A stretch of 64,000 bases of DNA from Aporrectodea caliginosa (GCA_020284085.1 JACEVL010000154.1:853501-917500); one strand, 5' to 3'. Counted from the first letter of the stretch, positions 43,501-53,490 are shown. Numbers and translations: made by a program. Notes: a model not told the origin generated them from the sequence alone.

Positions 43501-44605
43501 AATTATTCATCTCATTCTCTCCAAGCAGCTTCTCCGACTCCATAGATCATCTTCTCCATGTAGTTACCCAAATCTCTTCCTGGATGACATCAAATCTCTT
43601 GTGCCTGAACCCATCAAAAACTGAATTTATACTCATAGGCCTCCGTGAGCAACTTAAGAAAATCCCAGATCCATCTATTTCCATCAACCTTGACTCTGCA
43701 CCTCCCCACACATTCACTGCAAATTCTCCTGTCCGCAACCTTGGTGTGATTTTTGACCAAAATCTCAGCTTCGCCGATCACATCACCCATCTTTCTCGCT
43801 CTTGCTTCATGCATATCCGTGACCTCCGTAGAATCCGCCCTATGCTTGACTTCAAAACTGCATCCACAATAGCTACATCTATAGTTCACGCTAAATTAGA
43901 CTACTGCAATTCTCTTTTCCTAAACATAGATATAACTCAAATAAACCGCCTCCAAGCAATTCAGAATGCCCTAGCCCGTGCTGTCACCAAAACCCCCAAA
44001 TACCATCACATCACTCCTGTCCTCGAATCACTCCACTGGCTCAAAATTCCTGAACGAATAGAATACAAAATCATCTCACTCACGTACAACACACTTCAAA
44101 CCTCCCAGCCCTCCTATCTCCGTCAGTTGTTCACGATCCAGCCACTTCGTTCAACCCGCTCCTCCTCCTCCCTAACACTGCTCCGCCCTTCCGTCACCTC
44201 ATCATTACAATTTTCCAATCGCTCCATAGCCATAGCTGTTCCACCTCTTTGGAACAAACTTCCGCCAGCACTACGACAAATATCTGACCAATCCTACGAA
44301 GTCACCAAAACTCCACCTCTCGCTATCTCTCCACAGGTCTTTCACTCGAAACTGAAAACACTGCTTTTGACAAATCCTATCCTGAATCCAACACTTCTCC
44401 CTGCCTACCTCGCCGTCTGAACACAAAACACCATCCACCTTAGCCGCCTGTCTGTCTGCCTGTCTGACTCTCTGGATTTTGACCCCTGCCTATCGATTTT
44501 GATTTTATTGAGCGCCTGTGAATAAGCTGGTTCCCGCGACTTCGCTTTTGTGGGCGCTGTAGAAGTTCTGAGTTTTACGATTACGATTACGATTACGATT
44601 ACGAT
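40505..44605 (+). mobile_element. LINE A, full-length L2/CR1-like retrotransposon
   Basis: The element has a 5' leader of about 400 bases, one uninterrupted 1165-codon ORF, a 3' UTR of about 160 bases and a tail of five attacg units (44578-44605). The leader segment 40525-40660 is also found at 19025-19160. The ORF has no stop or frameshift and the tail is uniform, which suggests a young and possibly still active copy. Its 3' tail abuts the first base of LINE B. The 5' limit is approximate. Confidence 0.8.
40923..44420 (+). CDS. LINE A polyprotein: APE endonuclease and reverse transcriptase, with 2A-like motif
   Basis: The 1165-residue protein begins with a hydrophobic, signal-like stretch (MILSIILLLISLRC). 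A second hydrophobic run then leads into LSGDTHVNPGP, whose last nine residues are 88-96, a 2A-like motif near the N-terminus. A proline-rich linker follows (about 103-150). The APE endonuclease lies at about 165-400: SLNVRS, ALTETWF, YRPPSS, ITGDFNIH, SDHYPIF. The RT is at about 665-890: LKKPSLDQ, NYRPVSNL, LDISAAFDTIDHN, GVPQGSVLGPLLF, with YADD at 855-858. The C-terminal part has LDYCNSLF, SLHWLKIPERIEYK and PPLWNKLPPALR. It would nick target DNA and copy its own RNA. All catalytic boxes I can check are present. Confidence 0.92.
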   Translation: MILSIILLLISLRCQTAYHIQFHPSNPSMTYIPFTPSHQNPASFDTATRQNGHMSYTPLPFFLTVGRKRPFQHLIHNRFFIMLILLSGDTHVNPGPIIKYSASLPPPPPPSVATTAAAPPPPLPHSAATVAAAAPTPPPPPLPPPLPPPHPTLPLHTPSQKINKTSFVLCSLNVRSLLHPTHSAEINDLATSTHPPDLFALTETWFNSSTTNAQYQDCLPSGYHLHSTPRPSKSTTGTNTTGGGIAFLTREPSTVLDSPGYCFRSFECASITLKLPNTILTIFNVYRPPSSSSYSSPASVFLQEFTTLLSIAATTPHEFLITGDFNIHVDNPSDSFASEFLTLLSSTNLIQHVNFPTHCHNHTLDLIITSSLSKLSPDISFSFDTPSDHYPIFTRLNILPTPHPEPIPHSFRRINSINIETFLQDLSSSDLVLNPPSTLDDLLSSYNTTLSMLLDKHAPIITKSGSHSNNPWYNSYLQAFKSFRRRLERTYKRTRDPQVLSSLKRATNKYHHLLAAAKKKFYSSLVHSRSSNPRLLWKTINQLLHRNSASPLPNSLPSSSIAESFCSFFSGKVATLRLSLQSLLSKTTNDSPAGTSSSTHDSPPSPPQSSLSVFHPTSETEVSNLLQSLPNKQCELDPIPTSLLKDCASILVPIITKIINISLSTGNFPLLFKHSLVTPLLKKPSLDQENLSNYRPVSNLSFISKLTERIVLSRINDYLTSNSLLNPHQSGFTKRHSTETLLTSLYNKLVSAISHQEISCLCLLDISAAFDTIDHNILLQRLSSWFGFTDTVLLWIQSYLSSRSFSVKTSKTTSQACPLTSGVPQGSVLGPLLFILYTTPLSSLIKASSVDHHLYADDTQLFISFSPSSFSDSIDHLLHVVTQISSWMTSNLLCLNPSKTEFILIGLREQLKKIPDPSISINLDSAPPHTFTANSPVRNLGVIFDQNLSFADHITHLSRSCFMHIRDLRRIRPMLDFKTASTIATSIVHAKLDYCNSLFLNIDITQINRLQAIQNALARAVTKTPKYHHITPVLESLHWLKIPERIEYKIISLTYNTLQTSQPSYLRQLFTIQPLRSTRSSSSLTLLRPSVTSSLQFSNRSIAIAVPPLWNKLPPALRQISDQSYEVTKTPPLAISPQVFHSKLKTLLLTNPILNPTLLPAYLAV

Positions 44606-45011
44606 TAAGAAGAAAGGGATCTGTTTTATGACCCTACTTAGAGACAGGTGACGTCACCGTGGCAGCCATTTTTTTTTTACACAGCAATGGTACATTACGT
44701 CAGCGGGAAACTCCATGACGTCAGCGGGAATCCCCATGACGTCAACGGGATTCCCCAGTTTTGAACGATATAGATACACACGCAATGAACTGTATGCACT
44801 GAGGAGATCCCCGGATGTTTGGCGTGGGTCTGCAGCCTGTGATATAATACAGAGGATCGCCGAATGTTCCTTGCTGCATTATCGTGGTCACAGGGCAGGC
44901 TGACGCTGTTGTGAAAATAGGAGATGGCCGTACGACAGACGTGATTTTGAAGGAACTGAAGCTCCTCGATCGTTTTATGTTCATCAAGTTGAACGAGAAA
45001 GAAGTAGCAGT

Positions 45012-46079
45012 TTGTACAACGTGATGACGTATGACAAGGAGATACCCGTTCGTATTAGCCGAACGCGCCTGATGTGTTCACGTAGGACATGGGATGAGCG
45101 ACAACGACAGCTTGTTTACCCAATCACCAATTCACCTGGGCAACAGAAAAAGATCTGGAGAATCAACCAAGACGCCATGCATCCCTCCATCTACTTGGTG
45201 AATCCCACTAGCTTGGCGAAACCTCATGCCATCGAACATTTAACTGCAGATCTACACACACACAAATCTGATATAGCCATTATCGCTGAAACCTGGTTCA
45301 AAAAACAACACACAGACGCTGCGATGTGCGTATCGGGCTACGACCTATTCCGTCGGGATAGAGAACATCGAAGGGGAGGAGGGGTGGCTATTTACTGCAA
45401 AAGCTACATGAATCCAAAGCCCTTCCAACCATCCAGACATTATCCACCTGAAATTGAACTAACATGGATAACCATCAACTTTGACACTAGACATTACTAT
45501 ATAGGAGCACTATATCATCCGCCCAAACCAAAATACAAAACGGAGCAGCTCATTTCATTAATCGATGAGACACTGGACGAAATAAATTTAATACCACAAG
45601 ACTCCATAATCATACTCGCAGGTGACTTCAATCAAATTTCCCCAATCGAAATACAGGCAATGGGACTGAGAGCAGAATTTGAGGGACCCTCTCATCAGGG
45701 GCACGCTCTCGATAGGATTTACACCTCATGCATACTTTATAAAACCTGTCAAGCAGTCACTTCTTTAGTCAGTACCAAACATTCAGCCATAATTGCAACA
45801 CCAGAATGCATTTCAGAAAGACAACCGGTACAGCCAGCAGTTGAAACGGATAGGACGGTTTCAGATTTTCGCCTGCGCACACCCCATCAGATTGCCCTAT
45901 TTCAGAACTGCATGGCTGATCAAACATGGCGATTCATATCGGACAATGTTACGGCTGAGGAAGCTTTTGAAGAATTCTACTCTATCTTTGCGACTTTCTA
46001 TAACACCTACTTCCCTTTAAAAACCATCACAAGGAAAAAGAAAGATCCTCCCTATATGACGCCGGTCGTTAAACATCTG
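45012..46079 (+). pseudogene. LINE B ORF, endonuclease part (split by a MITE)
   Basis: APE-type endonuclease motifs are in order: YLVNPTSLAKPHAIEHL, IAIIAETWFKK, RRGGGVAIYC, IGALYHPP, ILAGDFNQI, MGLRAEFEGP, ALDRIYTS, TKHSAII. The last replaces the usual SDH. The frame is open up to the codon CTG at 46077-46079, where the DNA element enters; the next codon of the LINE is at 47068. The initiating methionine is uncertain; conserved sequence is clear from about residue 55. Confidence 0.85.
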
Positions 46080-47064
46080 GGCTCGTATGCATGGGGCTAG
46101 CGTAAGCTACTCTGGGCGTAGAGCCTACGTCCGGGGTAACTAGTCCCAAGGTAGCCTTTGGCGTTTGTTGGTATGCATGGAGCCGACTTAGCGGGCGGAA
46201 TAGTTACTCTGGGGTTAAACTTCGCGGGACGATTCATGACACTGGGTTTTCCCAATATTTCATCGGTTATCGTTGATCGCGCATGCGTAAAGATATTTAT
46301 ATTTCGTCGTTATCGGCATGAAATGAACAAAGACTGAGAAAGACGACCGTAAACCAAAGCAAATTATAGTTATTATAAATATAAAATTAAAAGAGGCGGC
46401 GGTTAGCGTAACTACGAGGAATTTTTGGAGAACAACACTTTATTTATGAATAGTAGGCCTATATAAATATAAATTTTGACTTTATTTACAGTGGGCTGAC
46501 GAGAAAGGTTGCCGCGATAACAAGCTAATTGCTTGTTTACTGTTAAACGACCACTGTGTGGTAACAAAGACCATTAGCGTCGCCCTCCTCCTTCATCCAG
46601 GTTTGGGACTGGCACTGACAGAATACGATCAGGGGTGGAGTTAACAAGCTAATTACAACAGGCCGTATAGATATATGCATCACCCAGGGCACGGCACTCT
46701 GACGCGGCACTTCGAATGCAATATCGTCAAGCATCTCGTCAAATTTTAACATTTTGTGACGGCCAAAATGAAAGGCAATATAAAGTTCGCCGTCGGTGAA
46801 CGAGTCAAATTAATTACAGAACCTCTTAAACACATGTTGACGTGGAAAACGTCGTCGAATGCAACGAATCACGACAGCCGCCATCTTGTCTATCGCCGCT
46901 AAGCTAAAGAATAGCGGACTTACGCCTACCTCAGACTGGGAGTAGCCTTACGCCCAAGGTAAGGCGCTAATCCCGACCCATGCATACCGAATAAGCCCAC
47001 TACTCAGGCGCAGGCCAGATTTACGCTAGGAGTAGGAGTTACGCTAGCCCCATGCATACGAGCC
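46080..47064. mobile_element. 985-bp MITE with 26-bp perfect TIRs and CTG target duplication
   Basis: TIRs 46080-46105 (starting GGCTCGTATGCATGGGGCTA) and 47039-47064 are perfect inverted copies. A second inner pair (ggtatgcatgg near 46170, ccatgcatacc near 46979) and scattered agcgtaa / ttacgc words follow inward. The 3-bp duplication ctg (46077-46079, 47065-47067) is confirmed by the LINE B frame. A 3-bp duplication fits PIF/Harbinger-type elements; without a transposase this stays inference. Confidence 0.85.
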
Positions 47065-47067
47065 CTG

Positions 47068-48566
47068 CTGCGCAAACGGAATAAACTGTTCAAACAAAAT
47101 CGAGTGGAAGCTGCTGCTGCTCTGTCCGAAAGAATAAACTCAATGATTATCCGTTTCAATTCTTCGACTTTTAAAAACGCAAAACGGGGCTCTAGAGAGA
47201 TGTGGGCGGAGGTCAACCGCATACGAGGTACAGATAGACAGTCGGCCACCGCACCTGAAGGAGTAACTGCGACTACTCTCAATCAACATTATGGCAATAT
47301 TTCAACAGATCAGCAATACGTGCAACCCAGGCTTAAATCAACAGCAACCAATGAGACTCATGACATCTTCTACGAGTATAACATCTTCGTGATGCTGGAG
47401 GCTGTTGGACGTACAGCCACTGGCCCCGACGAGATGTCACCTTGGCTCTTGAGCAGGACAGCATCTGTATTGGCAGAACCCATCACATGCCTCTTCAACC
47501 TTTCAATAAGAAACTCATATGTTCCTCCTCAATGGAAAATGAGTATCATAACTCCAGTTCCAAAAGTACGCCGACCGGCAACAGAAGCAGACTACAGACC
47601 AATCTCGATCACACCCATCCTGTGCAGAGTGCTCGAGCGACTTGTGGTGCGTAAATTTTTCTACCCCATCTTGACACAGGCGCACAGCAATATGGGATTC
47701 TCTGACCAATATGCTTTCCGGCCCACTGGATCAACCTCAGCAGCCATCATCTCCATAACACATCACCTTGCAGAAATGCTCACCACCCACCCATATGTAC
47801 ATCTGGTAGCACTCGACTTTTCAAAGGCGTTTGATACGGTACAACATTCTTACTTGGCTGAGCAGCTAGCTGAACTGCCAATTCCAGATAACATATATAA
47901 CTGGATCATCGCCTTTCTCTACAAGCGACAGCACAGAACTAAATTTATGGGCGTCACCTCGAGCGCTATCGAAATCAACGCCAGTATTGTACAAGGATCT
48001 GGGCTGGGTCCTGTTGACTTTATAGTGGCAATATCCAAACTAAAAACACGACACTCTACAAACAAAATTATAAAGTACGCGGATGACAGCTACCTCCTTA
48101 TTCCATCAACAAATAGCGAATTGATAACGTCCGAAATCGATCATGTCACCACTTGGGCTGATTCTTGCAATTTAAAACTGAATCATTCTAAGATCCAAGA
48201 GATGATAGTTCGGCGACCAATGAGAGGGTTGGGTGTTGATCTTCCAAAAGTTACACCGGGCCTCGCCAGGGTAAAGCACATGAAGATCCTAAGTGTCACT
48301 TTGTCAGAACAATTCAACTTCGATTAACAACATTGTCATTAAGGCTAGACAGTCAATGTATGCCCTCCGCGTTCTAACAGCACATGGGTTAAAGGGTCAA
48401 TCTCTGTGTGATGTAACAAATGCTACCACAGTGTCGCGGATGCTCTATGCGGCCCCGGCGTGGTGGGGCTTTGTGGGGGTAGAGGGACGCTCTCGTCTTC
48501 AGGCAACTATACGGCGACTGGTCCGGTCTCGTTATCTATCGGAATCCTACCAAAGTTTCGAGCAAC
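47068..48566 (+). pseudogene. LINE B ORF, reverse transcriptase part
   Basis: It continues the frame of 45012-46079: LLRKRNKL, then TATGPDEMSPWLL, SIITPVPKVRRP, DYRPISITPIL, ALDFSKAFDTVQHS, INASIVQGSGLGPVDF, and YADD at 48076-48087. A small deletion near 48327 shifts the frame by one. The new frame runs NNIVIKARQSMYALRVL, then YAAPAWWGF, to SYQSFEQ at the second element. The C-terminal remainder is at 49357-49491. Confidence 0.85.
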
Positions 48567-49355
48567 CAGTACGTGACATTTGGGCGCGGCCGTTTTGGCG
48601 CGGCCGTTTTGGCGCAGCCGTTTTAGCGCCGGCCGTTTTGGCGCCGGCTGTTTAGGCGCCGGCCGTTTTGGCGCTGGATGCTTAGGCGTCACCGTTTGGA
48701 CCGACTATATGGCCTGATTACGAGTGACACTAATCCTACCGTAATGAAATGGGAGCTGCTGGATTGATAAAAATAATTGTTTCAATGGTAGCTGGATTGA
48801 TGAAAATAATTGTTTCAATGGGAGCTGGATTGATGAAAATGATTGTTTCAATGGAGCTGGATTGATGAAAATAATTGTTTCAATGGGAGCTGGATTGATG
48901 AAAATAATTGTTTCAATGGGAGCTGGATTGATGAAAATAATTGTTTCAATGGGAGCTGGATTGATGAAAATAATTGTTTCAATGGGAGCTGGATTGATGA
49001 AAATAATTGTTTCAATGTGAGCTGTATTGATGAAAATAATTTCTTTTTTACATCACTGGAAGCTGGATTGTTGACAGTAATCATGGACATTGGTAGACTG
49101 CCTTCTAAAGAAAAAATAATACAGCATTAAAAAGATGGTATTAATTTACCAAATTCTATATTCATCAATCCAACTCACCACAATAAATTGGCTATGCTAC
49201 TGATATTTCTTTGCATTAAAAAATAACATTATTTGCTACGTTATTAGCGCCAAAACGTCTGGCGCCAAAACGGCCGGCGCCTAAACGGCCGGCGCCCAAA
49301 CGGCCGCGCCCAAACGGCCGGCGCCCAAACGGCCGCGCCAAAACGTCCTGCTTCG
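48567..49355. mobile_element. Foldback-type element with GC-rich arms and a minisatellite core
   Basis: The arms are arrays of a 14-17 base unit, ggcgc(c)ggccgttttg: left about 48584-48690, right about 49245-49345 in inverse orientation. Outside them lie imperfect ends CAGTACGTGACATTTGGG and, inverted, CGAAGCAGGACGTTTTGG. The 8-bp duplication cgagcaac is exact (48559-48566, 49356-49363). Removing the element rejoins the LINE B frame at SFEQ-LCRKAD. The core is a 33-bp minisatellite. No transposase. Confidence 0.9.
48746..49045. repeat. 33-bp minisatellite, about nine units
   Basis: Unit gggagctggattgatgaaaa plus taattgtttcaat, nearly identical in the middle units and decaying at both edges. 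As 33 is a multiple of three, the array is open in some frames (repeating GSWIDENNCFN on the plus strand). This is a by-product rather than evidence of a gene. Confidence 0.95.
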
Positions 49356-49356
49356 C

Positions 49357-49619
49357 GAGCAACTTTGCAGAAAAGCAGACTCTAACCTCTTTTCTACCAT
49401 CATCAGCAACCCTGCACATGTATTACATCAACTACTGCCTCTCGTGGAAACTGTTTCATACTCGCTACGCCCCAGAACCCACAATACCTAAGGCAAACTC
49501 TCTATCTCGTAAAACGTTTGTCACACTTTATACTTAATTTTTTTTATATTTGATGATCTTTGTACACCAAAATGCGGTTAGCAGTTGGGTTTTCAATAAA
49601 GGATATACTTACTTACTTA
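49357..49619 (+). pseudogene. LINE B ORF C-terminus and 3' UTR
   Basis: Resumes after the foldback element as EQLCRKADSNLFSTIISN and HVLHQLLPPVETVSYSLRPR. It stops at 49489-49491, slightly earlier than the frame of the 5.5-kb copy, because of a small deletion. The UTR ends in aataaaggatatacttactt. Confidence 0.85.
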
Positions 49620-50159
49620 CTTTACAATACAATACAAACGAAACAGTACAGGAGAAGAACACCTAACCAACACGCCTCACTGCTTCGCGACCTGAGCAGT
49701 TTCAACACAAGCTACCTAGCCGATATAAGTGATCCTCAGGAGGCCTGGGATGCAGCCTATGAGCTCATGCATGGCTGGCTAGATCAGTACTATCCAGTCC
49801 GCACAGTCACCATATCGTCCAGAGACCCGCCATTCATCACGGCTGAAATTAAGCATCTCCTGCGTCGGAAAAACAGACTAGCAAGATCCAACCGATTGGA
49901 AGAAGCCTCCTCTTTAGCTGACCGTGTGGGCAGAGCAATAGCCAAAATCAGCCGTGTCAATCTAGCAGATATCAACCTGAAGAACAGCACGAAATCATTA
50001 TGGCAGAATGTCAACCGGCTAACTCAAAAAAGATCCAGCAGCCCTATAGTGACCAAAATAACTGCAAATGAACTCAACGACCATTATGCCACAATCTCCA
50101 CCGACCAGGCATACGTTGAGCCTCGAACTTGAAGCACAGCACTACATCCTAGCACACTC

Positions 50160-50336
50160 TTGAGTGGCCGAGTGGGTTGGTAGCCCGCTCTCGCCACGCC
50201 GGCGGCCCGGGTTCGATTCCGGGTTGGTCGGTTTATCAGAGATTAATTTCTCGGATCTTTACTGCGGGTGGCTCGGTCGCAATATAAACGTGGAGTACAA
50301 TACAATACAATACAATACAACACAACACAATACAAC
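50160..50336 (+). mobile_element. SINE3, tRNA-derived
   Basis: The head has box A tggccgagtgggttggta and box B gggttcgattcc, of the leucine/serine tRNA type. A short body (gagattaatttctcgg...) and an (aatac)n tail follow. It is inserted in LINE B. Confidence 0.75.
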
Positions 50337-50337
50337 T

Positions 50338-50575
50338 GGGGCGCGGTGGTATAGGGATATGTTCGGTGCCTTGCAGCTGGAGGGTTGCGGGTTCGAATCC
50401 ACCTCAAAGCCACTTCGTAGGGACCCTGGGCAAGTCCTTCACTCGCAATTGCTCATGCGCTTCGGCGTGAAACTCCGATTCAGCGTTCGCGCAGTAGTCG
50501 GGAGCGCCTCTGAATGGGCAATCTGGTAGGGGCGCTATAACAAGTGTTCCAATACAATACAATACAATACAATAC
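50338..50575 (+). mobile_element. SINE1, second copy, plus strand
   Basis: Starts ggggcgcggtggtatagg, box B gggttcgaatcc. The body ends in gtagtcgggagcgcctctga and ggggcgctata, the LINE C tail, then (aatac)n instead of (atga)n. It sits directly after the tail of SINE3, as if it had landed in that A-rich tail. Confidence 0.85.
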
Positions 50576-51376
50576 TCTGCAATGAACGTGTGCTGTTCAA
50601 TATCATGGACCAATTGAAACATACTGCAGAAGGCCAGTGTGGCCTTCCGGCATGGTTTCTGCACATTCTGGCATCTGTTATGGCTTCTTCTCTGGCCCAC
50701 TTGATCAACGAATCCGTTCAGCAGTCCCACGTTCCGGAGCAGTGGAAGATAGCGCTAATCGATCCAGTGCCTAAGGTGCCTAATCCAACGGCCCCATCGG
50801 ACTACCTGTTGTACCGATACTATCGAGAATAACCGAAAGAGCAATAGTGAGCTCCTGCATTCAATTCGTCACAGGTGCGCGAGGAGATGAAGGACCTTTA
50901 GACCAACGGGGTCGACGACAGCAGCTATCATATCAATTCTTCACCACATCACAGAATTGCTGCGGACAAACGACTTCGTGGTGATCATATCAACCGATTA
51001 TTCTAAGGCTTTCGACACTGTCCGCCACTCCACGCTTGCCGAGAAGCTGAATAGACTAGACATATCTGACCATGTCTATAACTGGATAGTAAATTACCTC
51101 AAGAACAGAGGGCACATCACACGTTTTGCCATGGAGCTTTCACTGATTGCTCGCATTAATGCCAGCCTAGTGCAAGGATCTGGGGTCGGCCCAGCCTCCT
51201 TTATAGTTGGAGCATCTGATCTGCACCCTATCCACACTTTCAACATACAGGTCAAATATGCTGACGACTCAACTTACCTTACTTATAGGTTCATCGCACC
51301 TGAGTACTGCCACCGAAGAGTTTGCGCACATCACCAACTGGGCTGAAGCGAACAATCTCCGTCTAAACGCCACCAG

Positions 51377-52130
51377 GACAATCAATCAATCAATCAATCA
51401 ATGAAACTTAATATAGCGCCCCTTCAAGATATCTACTCAGAGGCGCTCCCGGCCCAACCATGGCTGAAAAGAATAGTTTTCAGAGAGGTATAAAATGCAG
51501 GTGAAGAGTTCCTAGGTAAGAGACGGAGCTCAAGAGGAAGCCCATTCCAGATACTCAGTCCCACAACCGAGAAGGCCCGATGTTGCATTGTAGAAGTGCG
51601 TGCAAATGGGACACTCAGGTCACCGCGGACTGCAGAGCGAAGGGTCGGCGGCCAATATTGGCAGAGATAGAGCGACATAGCTCCTGCAGATAAGCAGGTG
51701 CGGTGCCAACGAGGCTACGCCAAACGAAGGCAGAGACCCTAAATGAGATGCGTTGTGGTAGTGGCAGCCAGCGCAGGACATCCCGCATATAGTCGGATAC
51801 ATGACCCGACTTAGGAATGCCACCAATCAGTCGGCAGCCGCGTGCAAAACCCGCTCCAAGCGCCCTATCCGACTCTGAGGAAGGCCAACATATAGAGAGG
51901 AACAATAGTCAAGGCGACTGGCAACGAAGGCGTGAACTAGAGTAGCTGCAGCGCTGGGGTAAGAGTGCGAGATATTACTCGCAGTTGGCGCAGCTGGTAA
52001 AAACAGCTACGAGAGACAGAGTTAACATGTTGAGTGAAAGTGAGTTCTTGGTCAAGTATCACTCCAAGATCCCAAGGTAGATGGTAATCTACAAAAAGAG
52101 ACAGGTATAACGTGGACTCATTCAAGAGGT
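51377..52130 (-). pseudogene. LINE C insertion in LINE B
   Basis: On the minus strand broken frames give DLGVILDQELTFTQHVNSVS, ARGCRLIGGIPKSGHVSDYM and SVVGLSIWNGLPLELRLLPR. The family tail (gccgggagcgcctctgagta...ggggcgctata) follows, then an (attg)n run. LINE B resumes on each side (NLRLNAT | VIPGAERVESMK), fixing the borders. Confidence 0.85.
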
Positions 52131-52618
52131 TATTCCAGGCGCAGAAAGAGTCGAGTCTATGAAAATATTGGGAGTCACACTACAGTCGAACCTAGGGATG
52201 ACAACCCATATAGACAAGATTCTAGCCATAAGTTCCTCTTCATTCTATGCCTTGAGAGTGCTCCTCTCGCACGGACTCCAACCGGCAGCACTTCATGACA
52301 TCACCATGGCAACAACGGTGGCGCATATCATCTACGTCTCCCCAGCATGGTGGGGTTATACCAACAAAAAAGACAGAGATAAGATAGACCACCTGTTCAA
52401 GAGAATGATCTGTTGTGGCTTCCTGCCTGCCACTGCCGAAGGAGCCACTCAACTGTCCATGAAATTGGACGATAGGCTCTTTCAAGCTATCATAAGAGAA
52501 CCTTACCATGTTCTCCGAAATTTACTCCCCCCACTTCGCAATAGTGGACATAACCTCCAAGCCAAGATGCATAACTTTACCCTACCTGAAAAAGATGACC
52601 GTAACTACATATTTGACA

Positions 52619-52702
52619 TGGGTTGTCATATTAAGAATCAATTTTATGGTTTTATATACTGATGACATTATTTTACTTTCCCCTCAGTAAATGGTCTCCA
52701 GG
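52619..52702 (+). pseudogene. LINE J fragment, RT catalytic box
   Basis: GCHIKNQFYGFIYTDDIILL SP-like residues form the YxDD box of a LINE different from A-E. It follows LINE B sequence abruptly and continues at 53491 beyond the inserted LINE B copy. Confidence 0.6.
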
Positions 52703-53490
52703 TAATAATTATATTCGTTTATTGAGAAAGACAACTCTAATTGGCACACCGCAATCAGTTACAATGTCAAAGAGTTTATAGAGAATAATAGGTGCTTGTT
52801 TTACTCATTAGATTGTTGACCTTAATGTTCAAATGAGGAATGGACATAGTCATTGAACACAAGCATAGAGGACTCTAGGTATGAAGTTTTTATTGTCTTT
52901 GAGGGGCAGCTCAAACGGGTGCCGTCTGGGCCGAAGGTTGTAGCGTCTCTCGGCCACAGGAGGGAACAGGCCACGTAGAACGTGGAACTCGTTCTGGATT
53001 ACTGCCCGCAGCAATCCGCCATCCGCCATGGTCGCCATCTCTTCAAAGGATAGCGAATTCATTGGAAGAAACCCCAGTCTCCGCATCCGGCGCAGCATAC
53101 GCTCGAGTTTTTCCCTGTCCTCACCCGAGGCGTAACCCCACCATGCCGGTGCTGCGTACAGGAGACGTGCAACTGATGTTGCTCTGGCGACCTCATGCAG
53201 CGCTTCTGGTGGTAGGCCATGGGACCGCAGAATTCTCAGAGCGTATAAAGATCTTGAAGAGGCACTCAGCAGCTCAGATACGTGCAGGGTCGTTCGAAGA
53301 TTATCCTGGATGGTAACTCCGAGGATCCGCATAGAGGTCACCCTCTCCACGTTGTGAATCAGAGCCGGGGGCTCGATCTTTCCTCGTCGAACAATCAACA
53401 TTTCGCGTGATTTGCTGGAATTTAATCGTAGATTGTTACGCTCGGCCCAGAGGTCATGCTGAATATTTGCTGCAGCACCAGCAGTGCCCT
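52703..53490 (-). pseudogene. LINE B-related copy inserted in LINE J
   Basis: Minus-strand open frame: AERNNLRLNSSKSREMLIVR, TSMRILGVTIQDNL, YAAPAWWGYASGEDREKLER, LRGLFPPVAERRYNLRPRRH and DNKNFIPRVL. This is the C-terminal third of a LINE B-type protein, 5'-truncated. The frame is open, so the insertion is fairly young, but it differs enough from 48.3-49.5 kb to be a separate subfamily. Confidence 0.75.

Larger units (their letters stand above)
44606..49619 (+). mobile_element. LINE B, near full-length copy with two nested DNA elements
   Basis: It starts at ttaagaagaaagggatc and runs through leader, endonuclease and RT. Its 3' end, with aataaaggatat and (actt)n, is at about 49619. Two DNA elements interrupt the coding region: 46080-47064 and 48567-49355. 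In each case removing the element and one copy of its target duplication restores the frame. The only other visible lesion is a frameshift near 48327. The 3' end matches 5545-5818; the 5' end matches 19161 onward. Confidence 0.85.
49622..52618 (+). pseudogene. LINE B, second large copy, 5'-truncated, with nested SINEs and LINE C
   Basis: The linker and RT start at 49650-50132 (AEIKHLLRRKNRLARSNRLE, ATISTDQAYVEP). After two SINEs the copy resumes at about 50576 (QQSHVPEQWKIALIDPVPKV). Then come TDYSKAFDTVRHS, INASLVQGSGVGPASF and VKYADDSTYL (about 51250). After the LINE C insertion (51377-52130) the C-terminus resumes with MKILGVTLQSNLG, SPAWWGYTNKKDR and LPEKDDRNYIF. Several frameshifts make it dead. 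It begins directly after the (actt)n tail of the preceding LINE B copy. Confidence 0.8.

Noticed and set aside
48843..49130. 95-codon frame with an 11-residue repeat
   Set aside because: The 33-bp minisatellite unit is a multiple of three, so open frames arise automatically; both strands are open.
50163..50235. Functional tRNA gene
   Set aside because: Boxes A and B are present but it lacks a proper acceptor stem and terminator and is followed by SINE body and tail.
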